DNA of 64,000 bases from JANQIO01 sp043513815 (GTDB taxonomy: Bacteria > Pseudomonadota > Gammaproteobacteria > Pseudomonadales > Halieaceae). The position numbers and the translations under genes are program-made. Under the pieces are notes generated by a model. The model was not told the origin of the DNA. It saw nothing but the letters and a program-made list of their open reading frames with translations, and searched no databases. Of this stretch, positions 1-8,256 are shown in pieces (the first letter of the stretch is position 1; the number at the start of each line of letters is the position of its first letter). Location: NCBI GenBank assembly GCA_043513815.1, contig CP121313.1:4216001-4280000 (forward strand), written 5' to 3'.

Positions 1-1086
1 GATTTCCGCCGCGGGCGCCACCATCAGAACGTTACCCACCTGGCGCTTGTCGAGACCCTTGGTCTTGAGCACAAGTTCCAGTGCCTGGTCCCATGGCACA
101 TTTTGCAGGCGCAGGGTGATACGGCCCTGCACGGTGTCGCTGGCCACCAGGTTCAACTCGGTGAAGTCGGCGATCAACTGCAGCACCGCCCGCACTTCGA
201 TGTCCTGGAAATTGAGCGACAGGCGGTCGCCTACATAGTTGAATTCGTTGCGGCGCTCTTCCGCCTCGCGCTCCGTAAGCGGCTTGAAGGCGATAACGTA
301 CTGCTCGTCAGTTTGGTACGCGAGGTAGTCGTAGTCGCCCGACGCCTGCATTGCCAGGGTGACACCCAGCTCGCTGGAGGTCACTTCCACGGAAGATACC
401 GGGGTCGCAAAGTCGGTGACATCATAACGCCGCAGGATATCGTCCACTGCGGTGGTATCCAGGAACTCAACCTTTACCTGGTCGGCTTCGCTGTACACAT
501 TCACATCGACTTTGGGGTTACTGAGGGTCAGTATCAGGCGGCCCTCACCCTCCGCGCTGCGCTGAAACTCGAGGTCCTCGATGCGGGCGTCGGCATCATC
601 TGCCGTGACCACGCCGGTCTGCACCTGGAAGGGGTCGGAGATGGGCTTGAGGTACTCATCCGCGCCTTCATTACCCACTTCTATCACCAGGGCGTTACCG
701 TCCACCCGGGTGTAATAGGGCACCAGCTTCACCAGGTTGACGATCATGCGCGTGCGGTCGCCGGATTCCAGAACCACCACACCTGTTGCGTTGCCATAGG
801 GAAGCGCGAACTTCTTGCGATCAAGGTTGCTGCGGGTCGCCGGCAGATCCATGGAGATCCGCGCTGGCTTCTCGATGGTGTAGGACTGCGGCTCCGGCGG
901 CGGGCCGTCAAACTCCAGGCGGATTTCGAACTTGCTCCCCGGCTTTGAATTAAAGCTGATGTCCTGAACCGTGACCGCCGCTGCGGCGCTGCCACTGGCC
1001 GCAGACAGGGCCAGCGTCAACAGTACGCCCCACAGGCCCCTGCCAACGGCAGGGCCACTGGATTTGTTTTTCATTATTCTGTCCAT
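1..1086 (-). CDS. pilQ: Type IV pilus secretin PilQ, N-terminal part (partial)
   Basis: First 362 codons of the outer-membrane secretin through which the type IV pilus leaves the cell; the rest lies beyond the left edge. A hydrophobic signal peptide covers roughly residues 14-36. Two AMIN-type peptidoglycan-binding regions follow (about residues 37-140 and 155-265). Near the edge is the secretin/TonB short N-terminal domain, with the segment RLSLNFQDIEVRAVLQ. The ATG at 1086 is preferred over an in-frame ATG at 1074 because an AGGGTG Shine-Dalgarno-like sequence lies 6 nt upstream. It begins 15 nt after the pilP stop and is the last gene of the pilMNOPQ operon seen here. Confidence 0.93.
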   Translation of the reverse strand, partial: MDRIMKNKSSGPAVGRGLWGVLLTLALSAASGSAAAAVTVQDISFNSKPGSKFEIRLEFDGPPPEPQSYTIEKPARISMDLPATRSNLDRKKFALPYGNATGVVVLESGDRTRMIVNLVKLVPYYTRVDGNALVIEVGNEGADEYLKPISDPFQVQTGVVTADDADARIEDLEFQRSAEGEGRLILTLSNPKVDVNVYSEADQVKVEFLDTTAVDDILRRYDVTDFATPVSSVEVTSSELGVTLAMQASGDYDYLAYQTDEQYVIAFKPLTEREAEERRNEFNYVGDRLSLNFQDIEVRAVLQLIADFTELNLVASDTVQGRITLRLQNVPWDQALELVLKTKGLDKRQVGNVLMVAPAAEI

Positions 1087-1101
1087 GACAGTCACCCTGT
1101 G

Positions 1102-1632
1102 CTAATTGAGGCCAGCCAGCTTGATTGTGCGCGGACGCTCAACCCAGCCTTCACTGCCGTCAGATACGATTTCGATGACTGCCACGTAGGTATCAGTCAT
1201 CTCAACAATTTTGCCGTGGTTACGGCCGAGGAAATTTCCCACACGAACCCGGTGTACTCCCCCTTCCGGATCCCTGATCAGACACCAGTCAACGCCCGCA
1301 CGGGACAAAGTGCCCACCATGCCCAGCGAGTCGAAGGTGAACTGCTCGAGAAATTCCTTGGGTCGCGTTTCGTCCGGCTCAACGGTAGAGACGGACTGGA
1401 GCTGGGAGATCTCTCGAATCTCGATAGGACGATCAAAGGGGCTCCGCAGGCTGGTGGCGCTATATGCAAACGCCTTGTAAGCCTTGAATGCCGGGATCGG
1501 CGGGATAACGCCGCCCGGACGGGACCGCTTCTCGTCCATGAACTGGTCGAGATCTGTAAACTCGTCGCTGGCACACCCGGCAAGGCCGACGACCAGCGCC
1601 AGCGCGACAAATCTGCTTGTGCTACTCATCAC
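1102..1632 (-). CDS. pilP: Type IV pilus inner-membrane lipoprotein PilP
   Basis: 176-residue pilotin-like lipoprotein that links the PilMNO inner-membrane platform to the PilQ secretin. The N-terminus is a lipoprotein signal ending in the lipobox LAGC, with the acylated cysteine at about residue 20. A disordered linker follows, then a C-terminal beta domain typical of PilP (segment LIRDPEGGVHRVRVGNFLG). An AGGAGG sequence sits 7 nt before GTG 1632 and 10 nt before ATG 1629, so either may be used. It lies between pilO and pilQ with almost no intergenic space and is surely cotranscribed with them. Confidence 0.93.
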   Translation of the reverse strand: MMSSTSRFVALALVVGLAGCASDEFTDLDQFMDEKRSRPGGVIPPIPAFKAYKAFAYSATSLRSPFDRPIEIREISQLQSVSTVEPDETRPKEFLEQFTFDSLGMVGTLSRAGVDWCLIRDPEGGVHRVRVGNFLGRNHGKIVEMTDTYVAVIEIVSDGSEGWVERPRTIKLAGLN

Positions 1633-1634
1633 CC

Positions 1635-2249
1635 TCAGACCTCCTCGTCTCGGTACCGGTAGGTCTTGGCGGTAATGTTCAAAGACAAAATCGCGCTATC
1701 TGGATCCTGCTGGCGAATAACAAAATCATGCAGCGTCACAATCCGCGGCAGGCTGGCCATGCCGCTGACGAACGCGCCGAGATCGTGGTAGGAGCCCCGG
1801 GCGACGATCTTGATCGGCAGCTCCATGTAGAACTCGCGGGCGATCTCAGGCTGCAGTTCGATGCTGCTGAAATCGAGGCCATTCATCATTCCCTTGTTGG
1901 TGATGTCCTCAAGCAACCCGGGGACCTCGGTGTCGCTGGGCAACTGGCTAACCAGGGCGCCGAAGGACTCCTCCATCTCCTGCATCTGCTTGCGGTAGGC
2001 ATTGAGGTTGGCCGCCTGGAACGCCTTGCGCTCGAACTCTTCCTTCAGTTCCACTTCCTGGGCCTGGGCGGTCTGCAGAGCCACCTGCAAATTCTGGATA
2101 TGGTAGAAGTAGCCGAGCGCCAGCACGCCCACCAGCGCCAGCGTCCACACGATAATCTTGATCGCCAGCGGCCACGCCCCGATGTTGTCAACATCGAGGT
2201 CATTGATATCGAATTCCTGCACCGATTTGAGGATGTCTTCCATCGCCAT
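1635..2249 (-). CDS. pilO: Type IV pilus assembly protein PilO
   Basis: 204-residue bitopic inner-membrane protein that pairs with PilN to form the periplasmic alignment complex of the pilus machine. It has a short cytoplasmic tail rich in acidic residues, one transmembrane helix at about residues 26-48, a coiled-coil stretch (about 50-95) and a C-terminal ferredoxin-like domain. Length and architecture match PilO. Its start lies 4 nt after the pilN stop and its stop lies 2 nt before the pilP start, so it is a tightly packed operon member. Confidence 0.93.
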   Translation of the reverse strand: MAMEDILKSVQEFDINDLDVDNIGAWPLAIKIIVWTLALVGVLALGYFYHIQNLQVALQTAQAQEVELKEEFERKAFQAANLNAYRKQMQEMEESFGALVSQLPSDTEVPGLLEDITNKGMMNGLDFSSIELQPEIAREFYMELPIKIVARGSYHDLGAFVSGMASLPRIVTLHDFVIRQQDPDSAILSLNITAKTYRYRDEEV

Positions 2250-2252
2250 GAC

Positions 2253-2819
2253 TCAGCCCCCCTCTTCGTCGCCCGCGGAGGGCAGCTGCAGCTTGACTGA
2301 CAGATTGAACGTGGTGGCCTGTTCACCGTAGCTGGGCTCGGCACGGACGCCGTCAAGGTTTGGGTTTGCGAACCACTCCGACGCATCCAGGCGTCGCATC
2401 AGGCTGGAAACGCGGTTGTTGGACTCGGCGATACCCTTGATATTGATGGTCTGGCTCGAGGAGGTCAGTTCAGTGTAGAACACGCCGTCAGGCACTGTGC
2501 GTACCAACTGGTCAAGGATGCGAACGATAATGGGGCGATTACCCTGCAGATCCTGAATCACCTTCATGCGATCCAGCAACTGGGTGCGCTTCTTCTGCAT
2601 CTCGCGAATTTCCGCCACCATGGCATCGAGCTCGCGGATGTTCTGTGTCAGGTAGTTGTTTCGATCATTCTGGGTCTGGATCTCGCTGGAAAAGAACACG
2701 CCCACCAGAAAGACGATAACCGCGCCAACACCGGCGACGGCTCCCAGCACCACGAGGAACTCCTTTTTGAGTTCAGCCCTTCGCTCATCTCGCCAGGGAA
2801 GGAGGTTAATTTGTGCCAT
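2253..2819 (-). CDS. pilN: Type IV pilus assembly protein PilN
   Basis: 188-residue inner-membrane partner of PilO. The N-terminal segment INLLPWR (residues 4-10) is the conserved motif that docks into a groove of the actin-like PilM. A single transmembrane helix covers about residues 22-44, followed by a coiled coil and a periplasmic ferredoxin-like domain. Its ATG overlaps the pilM TAA stop by one base (TAATG), indicating translational coupling. Confidence 0.94.
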   Translation of the reverse strand: MAQINLLPWRDERRAELKKEFLVVLGAVAGVGAVIVFLVGVFFSSEIQTQNDRNNYLTQNIRELDAMVAEIREMQKKRTQLLDRMKVIQDLQGNRPIIVRILDQLVRTVPDGVFYTELTSSSQTINIKGIAESNNRVSSLMRRLDASEWFANPNLDGVRAEPSYGEQATTFNLSVKLQLPSAGDEEGG

Positions 2820-3886
2820 TAGTCAAAACTCCGCATCGCGAGCCCGCAGGCAATCATGAGGGCGGGCGCGTCACTGCTCAGCGCCACCGCGTTTACCCTG
2901 GCCGAAATTGCCATGTCGGCGAAAGGGTTGGCCACGGTCGCGGGCGTACCCAGCTTGTCCTGCACCATGTCTGACAATCCCTCCATGGAAGAGACGCCAC
3001 CGGCCAGCACGATATAGTCCACATCGTTGTACTGGCTGGACGAAAAGAAGAACTGGAGGGATCGGGCCACCTGCTGCACCACCGCATCCTTGAAAGGCTC
3101 GAGCACCTCTGGCTCGTAGTCGTCCGGCAGGCCGCCCTGTTTTTTGGCGAGGCCCGCTTCTTCGACCGGCAGGCCGTAGCGGCGCATGATTTCATCGGTC
3201 AGCTGCTTGCCCCCGAACAGCTGCTCGCGGGTATAGATGGTATTGCCGTTGGACAGGACACTCAGGGTGGTCATCTGGGCGCCGATATCGACCACGGCAA
3301 CCGTGTTGTCTTCCTCGATGTCCAACTGGTTACGAACCAGGCCAAAGGCGCGCTCCATGGCGTAGGCCTCGACATCCATGATCTTGGCCGTCAGCTCCGC
3401 GGTCTCGATGGCCTCGACGCGAGTATCGATGGTCTCCCGACGGCAGGCAGCCAGCAAAACCTCGACCCGTGTCTCATTATCGGGCAGCGCTCCCTGGATC
3501 TCGAAGTCGATCGCTACTTCTTCCAGAGGGTACGGAATATACTGGTCGGCCTCGAGCGTGAGCTGCGTTTCCATTTCGTCTTCGCTGATTCCCGCAGGCA
3601 TGTCGATCGCTTTGGTGATCACCGAGGAACCGGCTACTGCCGCGGCCACGTGCTTGACCTTGGTCTTCGATTGGTTGACCACATTGCGGATAGCGTTGGC
3701 GACACCTTCGATGTCGTTCACGTTCTTCTCGATCACGGCATCGGCAGGCAGGGAACTGACCGCGTAGCTTTCCACGCGGTAGCGCTCGCCGGTGTGGCTC
3801 AGCTCCAACAACTTGACCGTTGTCGAGCTAATGTCGAGACCCAGAACCGGGGTCGACTTTCTCTTCCCAAAAAGCCCTAGCACCAT
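2819..3886 (-). CDS. pilM: Type IV pilus actin-like ATPase PilM
   Basis: 355-residue cytoplasmic actin/FtsA-fold protein that binds the PilN N-terminus and starts the inner-membrane alignment complex. Visible actin-fold motifs are phosphate-1 around residues 15-28 (VLGLDISSTTVKLLEL), phosphate-2 around 196-208 (VAVVDIGAQMTT) and the adenosine motif around 291-300 (YIVLAGGVSS). Length is typical. It is the first gene of pilMNOPQ and is divergently transcribed from the PBP1a gene across a 179-nt AT-rich spacer, the arrangement seen in pseudomonads. Confidence 0.95.
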   Translation of the reverse strand: MVLGLFGKRKSTPVLGLDISSTTVKLLELSHTGERYRVESYAVSSLPADAVIEKNVNDIEGVANAIRNVVNQSKTKVKHVAAAVAGSSVITKAIDMPAGISEDEMETQLTLEADQYIPYPLEEVAIDFEIQGALPDNETRVEVLLAACRRETIDTRVEAIETAELTAKIMDVEAYAMERAFGLVRNQLDIEEDNTVAVVDIGAQMTTLSVLSNGNTIYTREQLFGGKQLTDEIMRRYGLPVEEAGLAKKQGGLPDDYEPEVLEPFKDAVVQQVARSLQFFFSSSQYNDVDYIVLAGGVSSMEGLSDMVQDKLGTPATVANPFADMAISARVNAVALSSDAPALMIACGLAMRSFD

Positions 3887-3942
3887 GATTATCGTTTTTC
3901 CTATTGGTATCCGTAACTTACGTTGTTTTTATACACCGATAC

Positions 3943-3971
3943 ATTAAATGACAGATATAACATACACGCAA
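3943..3971 (-). promoter_or_regulatory. Candidate sigma-70 promoter of pilMNOPQ
   Basis: On the minus strand, TTGCGT (-35-like) is followed after exactly 17 nt by TTTAAT (-10, 5 of 6 consensus matches). It sits about 60 nt upstream of the pilM start in a strikingly AT-rich spacer between two divergent genes. The -35 box is a poor match, so this is only a candidate. No equally good plus-strand pair for the PBP1a gene was found; TATACT near 3998 is a possible -10 box. Confidence 0.35.
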
Positions 3972-4065
3972 ATATATAAAAAGGGTAAAAAAGCATATAC
4001 TCACTAGCTCTAAAAAATCCGTGACCCGCGTCCCAGTCTCGTAAGCTGTTGATTTTTCTACCTAG

Positions 4066-6516
4066 ATGAAACTCATTAAATTAGTACTGCATCTCATTCC
4101 ACTCGGTGCCTGCGGCGCCATCATGGTCAGTGCCGGTGTCTATTTGCACCTGAGCCCTAGCCTGCCCTCGGTCGATGTCCTCAAGGATGTGCGGCTGCAG
4201 ACGCCCATGCGCGTCTATACCCAGGACGGCGAGCTGATCGGCCAGTTTGGCGAGAAGAAGCGCAACCCGCTGCCCTACGACCGCATCCCGCCCCAGTTCA
4301 TTCAGTCACTGCTGGCGGCCGAGGATGACGGCTTCTTCGATCACGTCGGCATCGATTTCATGGGTCTGGCCCGGGCCGTATCGGAACTGGTGCTGACGGG
4401 AGAAAAAGGCTCCGGGGGCTCCACCCTGACCATGCAGGTCGCTCGCAACTACTTTCTGACGCTGGAGCGCACCTTTACCCGCAAGTTCAAGGAAATCCTG
4501 CTGTCGCTGGAAATCGAGCGCGTGCTCAGCAAGGAAGAAATCTTCGAGCTTTATTTCAACCAGATGTTTCTGGGGCACCGTGCCTACGGCTTTGAGGCCG
4601 CCGCCCAGGTCTACTACGGCAAGAACATCGGGGAGCTGGACCTGTCCCAGCTGGCAATGCTGGCGGGGCTGCCCAAGGCGCCGTCACGCTACAACCCGAT
4701 CTCCAACCCTGAACGCTCGCGGGAGCGCCGTGACTGGATCCTCGGGCGGATGCAGCGCCTTGGCTTTATTGACAGCGGGGAATACGAGCTGGCGGTAGCC
4801 GCCCCGGTCACCGCCAGCTTCCACGGCGCCAAGCTCGCCTTCGACGCACCCTATGCCGCGGAGATGGCGCGCAGCGAGATGGTGCAGAAATACGGCCTGG
4901 CCGCCTACAGCGACGGCTACCATGTCTTTACCACCATCCGCAGCAACCTGCAGCGCACGGCCAACCAGGCGGTCGATAAAGCGCTTGCCAGGTACACCAA
5001 AGACCACGGCTACCGAGGGCCGGAACAGTCACTGCCTCCGATAGAAGACGAGATCGACCCCCGTCCGCGCTGGTTGGAACAGCTCGGACAGACCCGGGAA
5101 ATTGCCGACCGCATCCCCGCCATCGTGTTGTCCTTTGGAGCGACCCCGGAACCCACCGCAGCCGAGGAGCAGGGTGACGCCGACGACAAGGCGGCCGCGG
5201 ATACCGCCAACAGCATTGCCATCCTGCTTGCTGACGGCTCCGAAGCCGTATTGCCCTGGGAGAACGGCCCCTCCGAGGCCCGGCCCCACATCAACGAAAA
5301 TCGCCGCGGCCCGGCACCGGCCAGCGCCTCCAGTCTGTTCAGCGTGGGCGACCTGATACGGGTGCGGCGCGAGGACGACGCCTGGCACCTGACCCAGGTC
5401 CCGGAGGCCCAGGCAGCGCTGGTGGCCCTCAACCCTGGAGATGGTGCCCTGTTGAGCCTGGTCGGCGGCCTCGGCTTTGCCAAGAGCAAGTTCAATCGCG
5501 TTACCCAGGCGGTGCGCCAGCCCGGCTCCAGTTTCAAACCCTTCATTTACGCCGCCGCCCTGGAACAGGGCTGGACTGCCGCCAGCATCATCAACGATGC
5601 GCCGGTGGTTTTCGAGGACGCGGCGCTGGAGGACACCTGGCGACCGGAAAATGATGGTGGACGGTTCTACGGCCCGACCCGGCTGCGCTGGGCCCTCACC
5701 AAATCGCGCAACCTGGTCTCCATTCGCCTGCTGGAGCAAGTGGGCATTACTACCGCCATCGACTATGCGGGCCGCTTCGGATTCAACACCGATGAGATGG
5801 CCCGCGACCTGTCGCTGGCCCTGGGCACCCATGCCGTAACTCCGCTGGAACTGGCGACTGCCTACGCCAGCCTCGCCAATGGCGGCTACCGGGTCTACCC
5901 CTACCTGATCGACCGGGTCGAGAATTTCGACCGGGAAGAGGTGTTCAAGACCCGCCCGGTAACCGTGTGCCGGGAATGTGAGAAGCAGGAACCGCTGGAT
6001 GTCCTGCCGGTGGAAGAAGAACTCAGCATGGAAGAGATTCTGCGACGGGGCGAATCCTCAGAGCTACCGCGGGCGGAGCGGGTGATGGATCAATGCGTCA
6101 ATTTCATCATCGACAGCATTCTGCAGGACGTCATCCGCCTGGGTACCGGCCGTCGGGCCAGGGTGCTGGAACGCGGTGATATCGCCGGCAAAACCGGCAC
6201 CACCAATGGCCCCACCGACGCCTGGTTCTCAGGCTATAACCCCGACGTGGTCGCCACGGCCTGGGTAGGCTTCGACAGCAACGTTGAGCTGGGCAAGAAC
6301 GAATTCGGCGGCAAGGCTGCGCTGCCGATGTGGATCGAGCTGATGCGGGAAGCGTTGAAGGACAGTCCTGAGCGGGCGCGGACCGTACCCGAGTGCATCA
6401 CCAACGTGCGCATCGATCCGACCACCGGTCTACTGGCGCGGCCTGGTCAGGCGGATGCCATCTTTGAAGTGTTTCGGGTAGACAATGTCCCGACGGATAC
6501 AGTCACCCAGCGTTAG
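4066..6516 (+). CDS. mrcA: Bifunctional penicillin-binding protein 1a
   Basis: 816-residue class A PBP that polymerises and cross-links peptidoglycan in the periplasm. It has an N-terminal membrane anchor (about residues 8-29). The GT51 glycosyltransferase domain carries EDDGFFDHVGID from residue 86 and GGSTLTMQVARN further on. An OB-like insertion (about 320-460) is rich in Ala and acidic residues. The transpeptidase domain has SSFK with the nucleophile Ser488, SRN at 547-549 and KTGTT from Lys709. Both activities should be intact. No strong ribosome-binding site precedes the ATG. Its position divergent from pilM is conserved in pseudomonads, where it is called ponA. Confidence 0.95.
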   Translation: MKLIKLVLHLIPLGACGAIMVSAGVYLHLSPSLPSVDVLKDVRLQTPMRVYTQDGELIGQFGEKKRNPLPYDRIPPQFIQSLLAAEDDGFFDHVGIDFMGLARAVSELVLTGEKGSGGSTLTMQVARNYFLTLERTFTRKFKEILLSLEIERVLSKEEIFELYFNQMFLGHRAYGFEAAAQVYYGKNIGELDLSQLAMLAGLPKAPSRYNPISNPERSRERRDWILGRMQRLGFIDSGEYELAVAAPVTASFHGAKLAFDAPYAAEMARSEMVQKYGLAAYSDGYHVFTTIRSNLQRTANQAVDKALARYTKDHGYRGPEQSLPPIEDEIDPRPRWLEQLGQTREIADRIPAIVLSFGATPEPTAAEEQGDADDKAAADTANSIAILLADGSEAVLPWENGPSEARPHINENRRGPAPASASSLFSVGDLIRVRREDDAWHLTQVPEAQAALVALNPGDGALLSLVGGLGFAKSKFNRVTQAVRQPGSSFKPFIYAAALEQGWTAASIINDAPVVFEDAALEDTWRPENDGGRFYGPTRLRWALTKSRNLVSIRLLEQVGITTAIDYAGRFGFNTDEMARDLSLALGTHAVTPLELATAYASLANGGYRVYPYLIDRVENFDREEVFKTRPVTVCRECEKQEPLDVLPVEEELSMEEILRRGESSELPRAERVMDQCVNFIIDSILQDVIRLGTGRRARVLERGDIAGKTGTTNGPTDAWFSGYNPDVVATAWVGFDSNVELGKNEFGGKAALPMWIELMREALKDSPERARTVPECITNVRIDPTTGLLARPGQADAIFEVFRVDNVPTDTVTQR

Positions 6517-6530
6517 TCAGCAGTGCAGGG

Positions 6531-7746
6531 TTAGCTGTATTGCTCCGGCAGGGGCAGGCGTGCGACCCCTGACTCTACCGCGGCGCGAGCGACGGCAGCC
6601 GGCACCCGGCTCGCCAGCCGCACGTCGATGGGCTTGGGGATGATGTAGTCGGGACCAAAGCTCAGGGACTCCAGGCCGAAGGCGGCCAATACCTCGTCGG
6701 GTACCGATTCTTTCGCCAGATCGCGAATCGCGTGCACCGCGGCTATCTTCATCTCTTCCAGCGCCACGGAAGATGAATGGAAAGCCCAGCACGTTGTTAA
6801 CCTGATTGGCGTAATCCGAGCGGCCGGTGGCCAGCACCAGGTCATCGCGCGTGGCCAGCGCCAGCTCGGGCTGAATTTCGGGATCCGGATTGGAGCAGGC
6901 AAACACCACCGGCCGCGGCGCCATGCTCTTGAGCATCTCGGCGGTCATCAGGTCAGCACCTGACAGGCCGATAAACACGTCGGCGCCGGCGCAGGCGTCC
7001 GCCAGGCTCCGCAGCTCAGTGTCATTGGCAAACTCGGCCTTGTAAACGTTGACGCCATCGCGGCCTTTGCTGATCACACCGCGACGATCCAGCATGAAGA
7101 TGTTTTCACGACGGGCGCCCATACTGACCAGTAGTCGCATGCAGGCAATGGCAGCGGCGCCAGCACCCAGGCAGACGATGCGGGCATCAGCGATCGTCTT
7201 CTCCTGGATATCCAGGGCATTGAGCAGGCCTGCGGCGGTGACGATCGCGGTGCCGTGCTGGTCGTCGTGAAATACGGGAATATCGCAGCGTTCGCTGAGC
7301 TGGCGCTCAATCTCAAAGCACTCTGGCGCCTTGATGTCCTCCAGATTGATGCCGCCGAAGGTTTCCGCAATACGTTCTACCGTATCGACAAACTCGGCCA
7401 CATCATGGGTATCCACTTCGATATCGATGGCGTTCACGTTGGCGAATCGCTTGAAGAGCAATGCCTTGCCCTCCATGACCGGTTTGCTAGCCAGCGCACC
7501 GATGTCGCCAAGACCCAGAACGGCCGTGCCATTGCTGATCACCGCGACGAGGTTACCCTTGCCGGTAAAGCGATAGGCTTCCAATGGGTCGCCGGCGATG
7601 ACCCGGCAGGGTTCAGCAACACCCGGGCTGTATGCCAACGCCAGATCGCGCTGGGTCTCGGCGGGAGTAGTCAACTCGATGCTGATCTTCCCGGGTGTAG
7701 GGTGCTCGTGGTACTCGAGGGCAGCTTGCTTGAAATCCTCGGACAT
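6531..7746 (-). pseudogene. maeB: NADP-type malic enzyme, frameshifted
   Basis: A short malic enzyme (oxidative decarboxylation of malate to pyruvate) without the phosphotransacetylase tail of E. coli MaeB. From ATG 7746 the frame reads a normal enzyme through the malic and NAD(P)-binding domains, including CLGAGAAAIACMRLL and CSNPDPEIQPELALATRDDL, as far as GFPFIFRGA. Near 6759-6763 the reading jumps to another frame. The family segment after RGAL (about nine residues, usually DVRATTIN-like) is missing, and EEMKIAAVHAIRDLAKES resumes in the new frame and runs to a stop at 6531. Comparison with the family implies a deletion of about 26 nt. Read straight through, the original frame gives an unrelated Arg-rich tail to 6517. 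The downstream half is otherwise undecayed, so the lesion is recent or an assembly artefact. Confidence 0.85.
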
Positions 7747-7787
7747 ATCGGCCTACCGGGGCGGTTTGTGGTGGAGAAACCTGAGTG

Positions 7788-7822
7788 AAAAAAAAGCGCC
7801 GAATCCTCAGGGAGACGGCGCT
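7788..7822 (-). terminator. Rho-independent terminator of rpmE
   Basis: On the minus strand, AGCGCCG (7822-7816) pairs with CGGCGCT (7801-7795) around a 14-nt loop and is followed by a run of eight T. It lies 18 nt beyond the rpmE stop and upstream of the malic enzyme gene, so it separates the two transcription units. Confidence 0.85.
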
Positions 7823-7839
7823 GTATGCTATTGGTGCCT

Positions 7840-8055
7840 TTAGCGCTTGGCGCCGCGATTACCGAAACGTTTCTTGAAGCGGTCAACCCGACCACCACTA
7901 TCGAGGATCTTCTGCTTGCCGGTAAAGAACGGGTGACAGTTTGAACACACATCAATGTGAATGTCTTCGCACAGGGTAGAGCGCGTCTTGACGACGTTGC
8001 CGCAACTGCAGGTTGCGTTGATGTCCGCGTACTGCGGATGAATTTCTGCTTTCAT
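7840..8055 (-). CDS. rpmE: 50S ribosomal protein L31 (zinc-binding type)
   Basis: 71-residue ribosomal protein L31. Cysteines 16, 18, 37 and 40 form the CxC...CxxC zinc site of the C+ form, so this is not the zinc-free paralogue YkgM. The ATG at 8055 is chosen because GGAGC lies 6 nt upstream and the protein then starts MKAEIHPQY, as in the family; longer upstream reading is spurious. It is transcribed away from priA, as in Pseudomonas. Confidence 0.95.
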   Translation of the reverse strand: MKAEIHPQYADINATCSCGNVVKTRSTLCEDIHIDVCSNCHPFFTGKQKILDSGGRVDRFKKRFGNRGAKR

Positions 8056-8256
8056 GGTCAGCTCCTCAGCTTGCGACGCCGCCACCTGGTCTCTCGCCAG
8101 GCACCGCGTCATTTCTGGAGTCAGCCGGTGTTGACCGGCCAAAAAATAGGCGGGCATCTTACCAGACCCCACGCAGGACGCAAGCACGGAAAACCGGGCT
8201 GAAATCAGGCCTGGCCGCCCATCCGGAGCCCTGGGGGATACTGCTACACTGGCGCC

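Noticed and set aside
103..948. 281-codon open frame on the plus strand inside pilQ
   Set aside because: It is antisense to a well-conserved secretin reading frame, and its translation is low-complexity and resembles nothing.
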